DNA from: Acholoe squamosa
Taxonomy: Eukaryota > Annelida > Polychaeta > Phyllodocida > Polynoidae
Assembly (NCBI GenBank): GCA_949317995.1
Contig: OX439049.1
Coordinates: 16,306,395 to 16,370,394, forward strand
Reading direction: 5' to 3'
DNA length: 64,000 bases
Shown here: piece by piece, positions 22,153-32,363 of the stretch
How the letters are laid out: every line of letters starts with the position of its first letter
How positions within the stretch are numbered: position 1 is the stretch's first letter
Program-made: the position numbers and the translations under genes
The notes under the pieces: generated by a model
The model's input: the letters and a program-made list of their open reading frames with translations, nothing else
Databases searched by the model: none
What the model was told of the DNA's origin: nothing

Positions 22153-23250
22153 ATAAGAAAGGTACTGTGGACCTCTTAAAACAAGCTATACAGGAGTCAG
22201 GAATACCAGAAGAGAGCTACCATGAAAACCCACCTGAAATCAAACACGAATTCCCGAGAACAGGAAAAACTGTAAGACAGATCTTGGAAAGCAAACAAAA
22301 TAGGACGCCCGGGAAGAAGGAAAAGCAGCAGAGGGTAAAAAAAGGCAGGAAGGCCTGTGAGGACAATATATCCACTGCTAGACCCACATATGATAGCCCT
22401 CAACCTAATGGATTCGATTTGCCTACGACAAGTGCCTGCACCGATGGAGTAAAAGAAATGGACACTTCCGCCTCAGATGATGCTGCTTACTCACACAATA
22501 CTTTAGAGCCCGGCACAAGCAACAGTTCTTCTGGTAAACGAAAAGAAATGGACAGTTCTTTCATTTCACACACAGACTCTGAAAAGGCAGTAAAGAAAAC
22601 TAAACCATCAGATAAAAGGGAGTCCACTTCAGCTACACCAAGTATCTGTCCTGTGATACCTGATGCTAACAACAGAGAGGTTGAAGGTGTCATCAATAGA
22701 ATGTTGTATCCAAATGGAATAAACCTTGGTTTTGATATGAATGACACGCCGGTGGAACTGAGAACACCAGTCAAAAATATGCTCTCCATCAGATTTACTA
22801 CATGGCACACCCAATGATAAATTAGATACTCCTAGAGCTGGTGATGTATCTGCTCGTAACATCACATGTAAGACCATTCTAAAAGCCAAAAGGAAACTCC
22901 AGCTAGACAACAAAAGCTCAGAAAGAGAGAACAAGGCAAGAAAGGACAAGGAAAAGAAGGTGCTCCTGAAAACTTATGAGGATTTGCAGAGAGCTGTAGG
23001 GGGAGATTTGGATGGAAAGGGAATCCTGATGAACACATTCCTAAGTTCTCTTCCACAAGATGTGGCCTCAACAGAATATGCTCCAAGCGAGGCGCTTGGC
23101 ATGGACCGTTCTCTTGTACATGAAAGAGATGAAAATAACTCCGTCCACACCAGAAGCAATTCAAACGCCAAAACTGAAGCAAACAATGAACACCACGAGA
23201 ACGAAGCACTTCAAAGTGAAGGGGCCCTGGATGACAATGAACCCTGCTAG
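22146..23250 (+). pseudogene. Basic, Ser/Pro-rich protein, one frameshift
   Basis: Coding-like sequence runs from about 22146 in one frame to about 22775 and then in another to the TAG at 23248-23250, about 367 codons in all. Lys/Arg clusters (TPGKKEKQQRVKKGRKA; KAVKKTKPSDKRE; ERENKARKDKEKK) alternate with Ser/Thr/Asp-rich stretches. This suggests a disordered nuclear or nucleic-acid-binding protein, or the tail of the gene before it. There is no ATG at the start of the first frame (GTG GTG). Confidence 0.4.
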
Positions 23251-23321
23251 CACTACTCATCCAAATGATGTCTTTTTTACATAAATAACATTAGTTTTCA
23301 CGTAAGAATGACGTAAATTGC

Positions 23322-25021
23322 ATGAGTTGTGCTAGCTGGGAAGATGTCACACGTAGAGAACTTTCAATGAAATTAGCTAATGCACTGCAAACTATAGGTC
23401 AAATGGAAGAAGAGAACAGAAAACTGAGAAAAAAGGCAACCAAGATGCAAACTAGTATACAGCATTATGTTAGTGAAAACAAATCTCTGAGTAAAGAAAA
23501 CCTCCAAATGCATGATGAAAATTCTGAGAAAACCAATGAGCTAGAGGAAAGATTGAGCACAACAAGACATGAACTCAAACTTCTAGATGATGAAAACCAA
23601 GTACTGAAACAAAAAGAAGAACAACACTATGGAACAAACACTAAAGCAGAGAGCGAACTCAATGCTCTACAAAAGGAGGTCGAAACCCTGAGTGGAAAAC
23701 AGAAAGAACATTTGTCTCAAATAGCAGAGCAAGAGAAGACAATAGCTAAACTGATGGAGGTGTTGCAACATCAGAACCAGAGTAACAGAGTCACCACACA
23801 GAACTTGAATGTAGGTTATCGAGTTGTGATTTCTGAGCAAGAGACAAAGCTGCAGCTGCAGGGGAATAAAATCAATATGCTTGAAGTGAAGTAAGTCTAA
23901 GGAAAGAAGATAATGAACATCTGAAGAAGCTGCTATCCAAAACTTCAGAAGAACTCACAGAAAAACGAAAACATGTCATGCAACTTGAGGAGTTGGCAGC
24001 TTTGACTAGGAATGGTATGGAAGATATTCATCTAAAACTTGAGAAGGAGAAAAACATTTCATCTAAATTAGCAGATGGAAACCATGATTTGCAAAAAAGA
24101 ATATCAGAAAAAGAGGACTGTATCACTGATCTTCAACAACAATTGACTGATATGGAAGAACGCTTAAAAGAGTAGAATCAATCACTTTCCAAAATGAACA
24201 AAAGTAATGAGGGACTGACTATGGAGACAAAGAAACTAAAAGAAAAACATCAAAAATTGGATGAAGAAATTACTTTAAAAGTTCAGCACATTGAGGAAAT
24301 GAGCATGCAATGCTCCCGTCTGAAAGGCACAAATGAGAAACTAGAAAGGAAAGTAGGTGAGCTGTCTGAGTTGCTCGGGGCAAAGGAATCAGAACTGGAA
24401 GAAATAGCAAAAGAAAACAATGAAACAACTGCATTGAAGAGACAGGTAGAAGCAAATGAAATGAACCACTTGAAGCAGTCTCTGTTAGTCAGTTAAAAAT
24501 CAAGAATTGGAAAGGATAAAACAGAGTTTCATGGAAAAATCAAAAGAAATAAGTGAATTGCATAAAGAGCTAGACAGGCAGACTACAATAATATCACAGT
24601 ATCATCAGAAAGAGTCAAACTCATCTGAACAGGAACTAAAGAAAAAGGTGGATGAGCTACAGTCTGAAAGAGACCAACTGACATCAGAACTATCAAATGC
24701 TCACGAGAGACTAGGTACTATGGAATCTTCTCATCACCTAGAAAATCTGAGTGAAGCTCTCCATGAAAGGTTTGGTTATTTTCTCTCGTCAGACACAGAT
24801 CTGTTGGAGGAAAAAAAAAGTGTCAGATGACAGAAGAAGAACACTTGAAGAATACGGATGCTAGAGAAGCAGCAGGGACGGTGATGAAGATGATTTGTAG
24901 GCATTTTTATTGTCTTATTGAAAAGTCTGATATGTCATTTCACGAAGGTAAGACCACTCTAGAAACATATTGTGAAGATGTGAGAGGTAGCCTTCAACAC
25001 TATATGGACACAATACGCTTT
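23322..25021 (+). pseudogene. Long coiled-coil protein, several breaks, cut by an LTR
   Basis: ATG 23322 starts a Glu/Lys/Leu-rich frame that predicts a coiled coil along almost its entire length. It changes frame at about 23890, meets a TAG at 24173-24175, changes frame again near 24490 and 24825, and is cut at 25022 where a long direct repeat begins. About 560 codons remain. The last part (from about 24830) is less coil-like and has Cys residues. Such proteins in large DNA viruses are often tegument or scaffold components. A possible 3' remainder lies at 35914-36264, on the far side of the inserted block. Confidence 0.5.
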
Positions 25022-25332
25022 TGTACTGTGTGTTTACTCTATTAATTTGATGTTATTTAAACCTTGCTTTCTAATCGCTGCATATAGATGTAGTAAAGTG
25101 CATTTTGGGGTTTGAGCTAGCTCCTTATAAATGGTAGAGTGTGTCACTACCTCAGCCCAGTACACATATCAGCTGTGCAGTGATCCTACTTAAATAAAAC
25201 CAGTGAGAGATACCTCTTGACTGAAGACTTTATTGTTTCTCCTCCTCGGCTACTAACACGTCAAGCACAACAAGAGTACAACAGTTCATCAAATACTCTG
25301 GCATCCTTCGATGATCAACACTCCGTTATATC
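25022..25332. repeat. Left copy of a 311-bp long terminal repeat
   Basis: The sequence is repeated almost exactly at 35531-35842, in the same orientation; I count about four differences. It starts TGTACTGTG. A TATAAA lies at about 25128 and an AATAAA about 70 bases later, both reading on +, as in a retroviral U3-R unit. A canonical TGT...ACA end would fall at 25320, but the identity continues 12 bases further. No target duplication was found. Confidence 0.75.
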
Positions 25333-25673
25333 CTCTAGTTCATACAATGGTGACACAATAACTTTATCTCCTCTTCATATTAAGTCTCATCAGTAATAAC
25401 TCCCAATTACTAAGAGCGCGCATTATCATACAGTAGGCAAGGCAGCAGGCAAGTTTGGCCCAAATCAACTCCTAATTAAACAATGCAGTGTACTCACATG
25501 GAGAGTCTTAATTGTTGTTATGATGATCCAACTTTAATGTGGATCCTAAGTCCATACAGGGAGGATCCCAGTATGGAGAGGGAGAGGCCCTTCCCAGACC
25601 TGGAGTCTGTCGATGTTAATTACTGCTATTAATTTCTATCTCCAGTTTGTATTAAGTCCATAAGTTGAAACAC

Positions 25674-26368
25674 TGTCAACGGACGGTTACATGTGGTGAA
25701 GTGAATGTACACGGAATCCAGGGAAGTTCAGTTGATCCTTTTATTGCATAGCTGACATGAGTGTTTCATAAAGGTGGTAACAATGATAACACTCGCCAAG
25801 ATCTAAGCTCTGCCTCCGATCCTATAGCTCAACCTGTCGTAGGTTCTAGGTATAGGTGTAAGGTGTAAGTTGGGAGAGATAATCTTAGAATAGATAGCTT
25901 AGAATAGATAGCTTGGAAATAGATAGATTGGGAGCTGCTCAAGCTACCTTATATACTAAGGGCTAGAGCAGCTCACAGTGTTGTGAAATGTTCTGTACAT
26001 GTGGCTCAATAGAATAGTGACACATGTCATAAGGAGAGAGTGCCACCTGTGGGTAGATTATGTTAATGAGGATTGAGAGGAGATTGTGAAATATCCTCTC
26101 ATTCCAAATATGGCACCACAGGTGGATCACACTTCCTCCAGTTAGACTGTGTGTGTGTAGATAAGGTTGGAATGTTATTACATCCTTGTACCTTATGTCA
26201 CAGAGTGTCATGGAGGAAGTGTGTTCGTGATGAGTAATGGATCCTGGTTCCTATTGAGGAATACAGGAGATTATTGAGTGTGGATCATGGGCAGAGCTTA
26301 GGCTTTATATGGCGAAGAATTTAGTAAATATGAAAAATAATAATAATACCCAGAATGGTCCATTGACA
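25674..26368. mobile_element. Solo LTR (TGTCAA...TTGACA) nested in the inserted block
   Basis: The segment starts TGTCAACGG and ends ATTGACA, and is flanked by a 4-5 bp direct repeat (ACAC at 25670-25673 and 26369-26372). Its start and end words, length (695 bp) and internal blocks (TTTATTGCATAG, GAGCTGCTC, ATTTAGTAAATATG-like) parallel a second copy at 38065-38740. TATA- and polyA-like words are on the minus strand. The small inverted ends would also fit a DNA transposon. Confidence 0.6.
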
Positions 26369-27455
26369 ACACTATCATTCCCAGTCAGTGTTGTTCTAAG
26401 ACCCAGAGACATGTATTTGTCTCATGACATCACCATCTCATTTATTTCCCTTTTCATTACTCAACTTTGTAAAGTAGATATGTCCTAATCTAATATTCTT
26501 CTTCCCACTATTCATCATTAACCCCTCCAGTTCTACGGGTCCTAAACTAATTATCTCTTTCATTTTCAGATTGGATTTCGGGAGTTTATCTCCTTCATCT
26601 CTCGACTGGAGCCATTAAGCCTTCCGTCTCAAATCTCATTATGGACCTGAACATGACAATTGATACCTTAATTCCTGTGGAACACACCATCAATTCTTTT
26701 GTCTGTCAATAAACATTAATCACTTCGTCTTGCCTTACTGCCTTTTTCTTCGCCTTTCTACTAAATTGCTTTACATATCCTATCATTGTCAGCACCACTG
26801 GTTACACATTATTATCCATTATGGATTTCTCTTACACCATCGTACACCCGCCGACACACACTTTTTTATGTGTTTCTGGTCCAAGGATACTTTCTTTTCT
26901 TCTTTATTCTTCCATAATCTGCCCCTTTTTCTTTCCTTATTGATACTTCATATGTTTCCCTACTAAAGCTTCTACTAATTTTGTATTTCTTCACAGAAAG
27001 TATTCCTGAATATACACGACTTTTCTATCTAGTAGCTCACTTCACATTTTATGTACATTTTATCACTTGTTTTGTGACTCACAACCCTTAATGACCGATT
27101 TATGTTTCTATCTACTTCTACTTTTACTTACACCTGTTTTCTATCTTAATACATCGTCTATTCTGACTACCCGGGTTCGAAGGTTGCTGACCCTTTTTAA
27201 ATAGTGCTCACCCCTCTTCCCGTCTGTCAGAGATGCTTCCAACCATCTCCACATGTCACACTGCAGGCTACATCTACCCCTCAAGGCACTTGTGCCCAAC
27301 AGCCTTATTACTACCCTAGCCTGTGCAATACAATCCAAAAATTTCACAATACTCAACCTGCCTTAATAAAGACATCAATACATCACAGTTTAGTATGCAT
27401 TATGCTCTTAGCATTCAGACCCGTATGGTCATATTGCGACTCAGAATTAAGTATC

Positions 27456-27533
27456 AATTCTAATACACTTAACTCTAATACACTTAATTCTAATACACTT
27501 AATTCTAATACACTTAATTCTAATACACTCAAT
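27456..27533. repeat. 15-bp tandem repeat, about five copies
   Basis: The unit TAATACACTTAATTC is repeated about five times with one or two substitutions. It lies in non-coding sequence, so it looks like a simple minisatellite. Confidence 0.8.
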
Positions 27534-28152
27534 TTGTCCCTTATTACAAGCACTGGCCCACAAGATGTCCCTATGTCTACCTATATTAACCTATATCAAT
27601 GTCTACCTATATCAATGCCTCTACCTAGTGCATGCACAAGAAACATACATCAAATGATGAAAATCTACTGCCATGTCCATTTCACATGCCGGGTCATAAT
27701 TCCAATTCCTTAAAACTTCAGCAGTCCCAATTATACTATTACACAAATCCATCTATTTATCAGTAACAACAATTAAATTCAGCTGTTCAGGACATCTCCA
27801 GTTCTTTCACTTAACAGACAAAGTCCAAAGTTCTGACTCAGAGCCTTTGATGTTCAAGTCCACTCACTAGTCAAGTCTCTGTCTGCATTCTGCCTTCAGG
27901 TTTGTAAGTTTATAGTCACGATATTTTTTTTTTTTTTTTTATCTCACTGTCCCTTCCATTACCTGGTTGGTTCCCTCATCAATCAGCTACCACAGTAAAA
28001 TCCTCCCGTGCATGTCTAGAGGTTACACCCCTCCTGGGACCCCACACACATGGAGGCCTCCCCCCAGGGTATCACAATTCATCATCCCTCTTGGTGTAAG
28101 TAGACACCTGAGGCCGACAGGGTCCCGGATGGGAGCCTCCGGCACGTGTCCA

Positions 28153-28920
28153 TCAGACATCCACTGCCTCTTCATAAATCTTACTGCTTTGCGGGCCCGG
28201 TTCTCCGAAAGCCTGCTTCGACGTACTGGGCAGTGGTTCTATCACTGCCAACCTGGCCGCTGACCGCAAACTATACAGTTCCAGTTCCTCCAGTGTCCGT
28301 CTGGGGGGTTTGTGACCCACCGTGGTCCACCCATCATAAACCATTGTAGGGCTTCCCACTGGAACCACCGATGCTATTCCCCCTTGGCACCTAAACAGTC
28401 TGGCCAACACCACTTGCTCTTCCCCCGACACCACAGCTGTCGCCAGTCTATTTGATATCTTCATGGATGTGGGTAGTGGAATGGGATTTGGCCTTCCTCC
28501 CGCCATATTTGATTCACTGAACAATGTTCTACCCCATGTGACATTTGCCAAACAACTGCCACACAAGTGGTTTACACTAATGTCTTTTATCAGCGGGTCC
28601 AGAGATACCTGTATAAACAGATGATCCAACGGGACCATCGACACTCCCAGATTTATCATGTCCTCCGTGTCTGTGGACGCCAGCTGTAGATATAATCCAT
28701 CTTCCTTACTTGATGACAGTTTCCTTATGTATCTGTACAGAAACGCGATGACCGTCGTAAATAGTATTAATATCATCACACCTGCCACCATGACCGATTG
28801 GTCCTCACACGCCGGGCACGCTTTATCAGTGGCAACCTCCGGGTATGACCACTGTAGTTCGGCTTTAGTCCCTCTACATAGACCTGCCTGCCAGCACAAG
28901 CGCCATTGCCGCCAGTCCAT
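28153..28920 (-). CDS. Second membrane protein overlapping the envelope gene
   Basis: ATG 28918-28920 lies inside the last codons of the envelope-like gene, in another frame; the overlap is 47 bases. The 255-residue product has a short Trp/Cys-rich N-terminus, one strong hydrophobic segment at about residues 43-62 (VMVAGVMILILFTTVIAFLY) followed by basic residues, and a long C-terminal part of about 190 residues. There is no classical signal peptide, so it may be a type III membrane protein with most of its mass inside. The frame is intact although the segment's Gag is broken. The function is unknown; an accessory or viroporin-like protein, or an extended tail reached by frameshifting, is possible. 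Confidence 0.5.
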   Translation of the reverse strand: MDWRQWRLCWQAGLCRGTKAELQWSYPEVATDKACPACEDQSVMVAGVMILILFTTVIAFLYRYIRKLSSSKEDGLYLQLASTDTEDMINLGVSMVPLDHLFIQVSLDPLIKDISVNHLCGSCLANVTWGRTLFSESNMAGGRPNPIPLPTSMKISNRLATAVVSGEEQVVLARLFRCQGGIASVVPVGSPTMVYDGWTTVGHKPPRRTLEELELYSLRSAARLAVIEPLPSTSKQAFGEPGPQSSKIYEEAVDV

Positions 28921-30814
28921 TCTTACAGCACAGGCAGGACACCAATATTATCACTACTACTATGATAATGAAAGACAATATTCCCGCCGAGACGCCCACA
29001 TTTCTCTTACTCAGAATGTCAAACTTCTCGTCTACTTCCAATTTTACTGAACTCAACTTGTACTGGTCCTCCTTCATTTTACCCAGCAACCTCTTAAATT
29101 GTATCTTAGCAGACCCATTAACCAGGTCTGCCGTATTTTCAATGTCTCTCCGGAGACCTGGTGCCAGTGGATCTCGACCTAGAACCTTCACCTTCATTCC
29201 ATTCACCCTGGCTTGTTGCCATTCCTTTTCGTCCAACCCTGACATAATTAGGTCATTATGTACCAATTCTATCTCTGTGGTAATCTTCCGTTTGGTACAG
29301 CCACCAAGACTATATGGGATCCAGGACTCTGTGCTTGTATATGCACACTCACATCCCAGCCTTATTATGGCGTATTGTCCCGTCGGCACCACTTGTGGCG
29401 GCTTATTACCACACAGTATCCTTGCCTCACTTTCTTTTCCTGTGACCAGAATACGACCCTGGCCTATCCGCACCGCCATCGGGTGAAAAGCTGGCCTCAC
29501 TATATACTGTACATTACAGTGACTGTCCACCACAGTTCTGTCACCTCTTATCAGTCCTGCTATACAGACGTCGTCTGACAATCTGTGCATATGCGGCACA
29601 TCCGGGCACAATGCCACATCTCCTGCGTGGCACTGAGACCACGATACTACTGGTTCATTAATATAATATTGTCCATTTCTGCTGATAGCTATTTCCGATG
29701 GCAGGCCCATAATCTGTATCCTGTCTGCCGGCTTGTCAGCAATAAGCACCGGCACTGGGAACGACACCACCTTATACACACAGAACCTATGTTCCTCACT
29801 GACCACTGGAATCTGCATTTCTATCATCATCCTGCATTGTCTCCTGTATACCTTAATTCTGGTGTTTTTGTAATAAAACATTGGGTCCTGGAATGCCACT
29901 GCGAACCTTGAGTAATGCTTTGTCAGATATGAGTCTGTGTTTCTAATGGTTTTCTTTATATGTTCTGGAGATACTAGTCTTGCCGACAGCTCCCCTTCAG
30001 CCATTTTCCTCAGCTCCGCTAACACTGTGTCTAGTTTATTTATATAGTGTATAATAGCTCCGATCTTAGTGCATATGAGCAGTCCTAAATGTGCTGCATA
30101 AGACTTAAGCTCTGCAAATCGCATTTGCGTGGACAAATATTCCTCCTTATACCATTCAGTCTCTTTATTTAGAGTGTCCACAAATCTATACAGATTATCC
30201 ATATCTCCCATTCCTACAATCACAGTGTTCTCTAACAGCTCTAACCTTTCTCCCGTAAGGTTCATGAGACCCATTGTTGTCTTTGTAAGATTTTCGAGCC
30301 CCTGATATATGACCTCTATATGCTCCCTATTTCTGGCTATTTCAATTGTCCTTGTCATTCCCGTTATAGCCTCTGCTATAACCATAAAAGGTTCTCCCAT
30401 TCTGGGTTGTCTTTTGTGCGATGTCCTTGTTTTATTACCCTCAACTGGGATAGTGGCCATGGTCTTATGAATTTGTCTCCTTCTAGCCCTTTGTAAAGAC
30501 AAGATCACCTCATCCGACCACTTCTCATACAACTTTATTATGCCGTAGGTATTCAGCGAGCTGGTAGTACCATTAAATACATTTCTTCTTACAGCGTCTT
30601 TACACAAGGCTTCAATGTGTAGTGTTCTTTCATTTCTCGCCGTGGGTGGCAACTCGAAAGTAAATATCTGAGACATGTACTCGGCATCTGCCGTTGATAT
30701 TTCTCTTCCTGGTATAAAAACAACACCGAGCGTGGGGCGTGACAGTACCTCAAAGGCGAGGCAGTGGCCCAATGTTGTCGCCAACACCGCCAAAAAGAGG
30801 CGCGTCGCTGCCAT
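28874..30814 (-). CDS. env: Retroviral envelope-like fusion glycoprotein (baculovirus F / errantivirus type)
   Basis: The uninterrupted 646-residue frame begins with a signal peptide (hydrophobic residues about 5-20). It has basic stretches near residues 109-113 and 134-138, the latter an R-x-x-R furin-type site (RQPR) followed by a hydrophobic MGEPFMVIAEAITGM segment suited to a fusion peptide. A helical region around residues 230-300 includes GELSARLVSPEHIKKTI, resembling the pattern of insect F-type envelopes. Many Cys follow, and then a membrane anchor at about residues 605-627 and a short tail. N-glycosylation sites occur (NGT, NKT, NLT). Family members mediate membrane fusion at entry. 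It is oriented like the Gag remnant (33852-35460). Confidence 0.65.
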   Translation of the reverse strand: MAATRLFLAVLATTLGHCLAFEVLSRPTLGVVFIPGREISTADAEYMSQIFTFELPPTARNERTLHIEALCKDAVRRNVFNGTTSSLNTYGIIKLYEKWSDEVILSLQRARRRQIHKTMATIPVEGNKTRTSHKRQPRMGEPFMVIAEAITGMTRTIEIARNREHIEVIYQGLENLTKTTMGLMNLTGERLELLENTVIVGMGDMDNLYRFVDTLNKETEWYKEEYLSTQMRFAELKSYAAHLGLLICTKIGAIIHYINKLDTVLAELRKMAEGELSARLVSPEHIKKTIRNTDSYLTKHYSRFAVAFQDPMFYYKNTRIKVYRRQCRMMIEMQIPVVSEEHRFCVYKVVSFPVPVLIADKPADRIQIMGLPSEIAISRNGQYYINEPVVSWSQCHAGDVALCPDVPHMHRLSDDVCIAGLIRGDRTVVDSHCNVQYIVRPAFHPMAVRIGQGRILVTGKESEARILCGNKPPQVVPTGQYAIIRLGCECAYTSTESWIPYSLGGCTKRKITTEIELVHNDLIMSGLDEKEWQQARVNGMKVKVLGRDPLAPGLRRDIENTADLVNGSAKIQFKRLLGKMKEDQYKLSSVKLEVDEKFDILSKRNVGVSAGILSFIIIVVVIILVSCLCCKNGLAAMALVLAGRSM

Positions 30815-30889
30815 CCCTAAGCCTTCCCTAGCAATTGCTGTGCTTTATAGAAAGGTCATCTTAAACATCGACCTTGGGGTCCGCCACAC

Positions 30890-31300
30890 CTAATTCTGAC
30901 CACGCATTGAACTTGTTGCCCTAACTGTCACTGTGCCACAAACAGGACTTACCCTCACTTCCAGCATTGATGTACCCACTATATCACCAACCAATTCCCA
31001 TCTGTACATTCCTGTCTCATTCCTGGAGCCCAGATACTCTATAGTATATTCTCCCCTCATTACATCATTTGACTCATGTTCTGTATCTCCTGGTAATTTT
31101 CTGCCTGCCACTTCACAGCTCGTCCTGCTGACCTTTGGTCCCTGCCTGTCTACTGGGGGACTTTTCACATCCTCCCCGGACCATGCTCTGCGTTTACGAC
31201 TTGGCTCCCCGGACATATTGCACTGATTACCGAACCCTGGGACCGTCTCAACCTTCGCAGTACCTTGCGATGACTCCCGGGAAAAATAATGCACGTCCAT
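30890..31300 (-). CDS. Short basic protein upstream of the envelope gene, unknown function
   Basis: The 136-codon frame ends 75 bases before the envelope start, on the same strand. It has a basic cluster near residues 35-40 (PSRKRRAW) that could be a nuclear signal, and a beta-rich C-terminal half. No family was recognised. It could be an accessory protein or the first coding part of a spliced transcript. The opposite strand of 31496-32363 also carries coding-like sequence, but not over this interval. Confidence 0.35.
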   Translation of the reverse strand: MDVHYFSRESSQGTAKVETVPGFGNQCNMSGEPSRKRRAWSGEDVKSPPVDRQGPKVSRTSCEVAGRKLPGDTEHESNDVMRGEYTIEYLGSRNETGMYRWELVGDIVGTSMLEVRVSPVCGTVTVRATSSMRGQN

Positions 31301-31423
31301 TCCACCTGCTTCTCTCCCTCACTACCGGGCATTGCAGAATTCATTATTTTACCTTTTCTTTTAATCTGGAGGTGTGTGCCCCCTCTCTTGGCAGACGCTC
31401 GCAATCCTCCTTATCTCCAGTGG

Positions 31424-31430
31424 TATATAA
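31424..31430 (+). promoter_or_regulatory. TATA box for the opposite-strand gene
   Basis: TATATAA lies about 65 bases upstream of an ATG in a good context (ACCATGA, ATG at 31496), spaced as expected for a core promoter. It reads against the envelope and Gag frames. Confidence 0.4.
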
Positions 31431-31495
31431 GGTGCGACGTGAGGAACCCCTCTCCGCACTCTTATCTGTCTACCACCTGTGCACCAACTTTTACC

Positions 31496-32363
31496 ATGAC
31501 CTCCTACGGCACCGTCATCGCAGATAGCGTTTGTCTACTACTTCCCTTTGATATTCTAGAGAGAGGACACTCCTACATGTTGTTTGTCCCCGCTCTTATT
31601 GGACCACTTCCAGGTTTTCCTCCTATGTCGGCTCGACTGCTGGATATTTCCCGCACTCCAGGGCGCATGATGCCCTCCTCTGAGCTCCGACAGACTCTAG
31701 TGGAAAAATGTGGGGTTTCCTCTCAAACAGCAGAAAACCTCTTATTGATGAACCCTCCCTTTCACCTCCTACTACTGACGTACCTTCCAGCGAAGCGGGC
31801 GATGGCAACGGCAACGGCGGACCCTCTGATAGCTCTCAGGGCCCTACTGGTCAGTCACCTCCTGCTCCTCCATCATCTCCTGATATTCCGCCTCCAGCCT
31901 CAGCTCTTGGACCACCAACAATGGCCACAACTTCTCCGACAGCTCCTCTGGCGTCAACAAGTGCTGGAACGCCGTCTCTGAGAGACCTTCTGGCGGGGTT
32001 GGCGGTTGCTCCCCCTGCCTTTCTGCCTTACAACAGCTACACAACCACGACACCAGTCTGCCAACACCTGACGCCCCACGCCCGGTCCATTGCCCGACTC
32101 CGTCGCCGGATCCAGCGACCAGCCGCGTCCTCGCCGATCCACCAGAGCCCCCAAGCGTCGCCGCCTCGAGCACAACAACGGTGATCCTACCTCATCTGGA
32201 TCCTCGGCGACCCCTGATGACTCCACCCCCCATGTGTCTCCTGACAACCCGATCGGCTCCACCGGCGGCTTCATAGACGACCTAATGAATGCCATGCATC
32301 GCCTCCAATCAGTTCGTGGCCTCAGTCTTCCCCCCAATCGAATCCGGTCTCCCGACTACAAGG
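31496..32363 (+). pseudogene. Opposite-strand Pro/Ser-rich nuclear-type protein, probable exon
   Basis: From ATG 31496 the frame is coding-like for about 75 codons. A Pro/Ser/Thr-rich stretch is then open in a second frame (about 31708-32080), and a third frame (about 32090-32363) carries a basic run (RRSTRAPKRRRLE) and an amphipathic helix before a GTAAGT donor at about 32364. Two frame changes therefore separate the parts, by decay or by small introns. The composition resembles a transcription regulator. It lies antisense to the retroviral-type genes and has its own TATA box, comparable in layout to antisense genes of complex retroviruses. The minus strand of the same interval is also open in places, so strand choice is not certain. 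Confidence 0.4.

Larger units (their letters stand above)
25333..28152. other. Non-coding region of the inserted block
   Basis: No convincing gene was seen in this 2.8-kb stretch, which lies downstream of the envelope-like genes when read on the minus strand. It contains the nested solo LTR at 25674-26368, a 15-bp tandem repeat at 27456-27533 and a T17 run at about 27924-27940. Composition is CT-rich on + from about 26400 onward. Confidence 0.5.

Noticed and set aside
31844-32337. Minus-strand reading frames opposite the Pro-rich gene
   Set aside because: They are partly coding-like near the end, but the TATA box, ATG context and splice donor favour the + strand; not certain.
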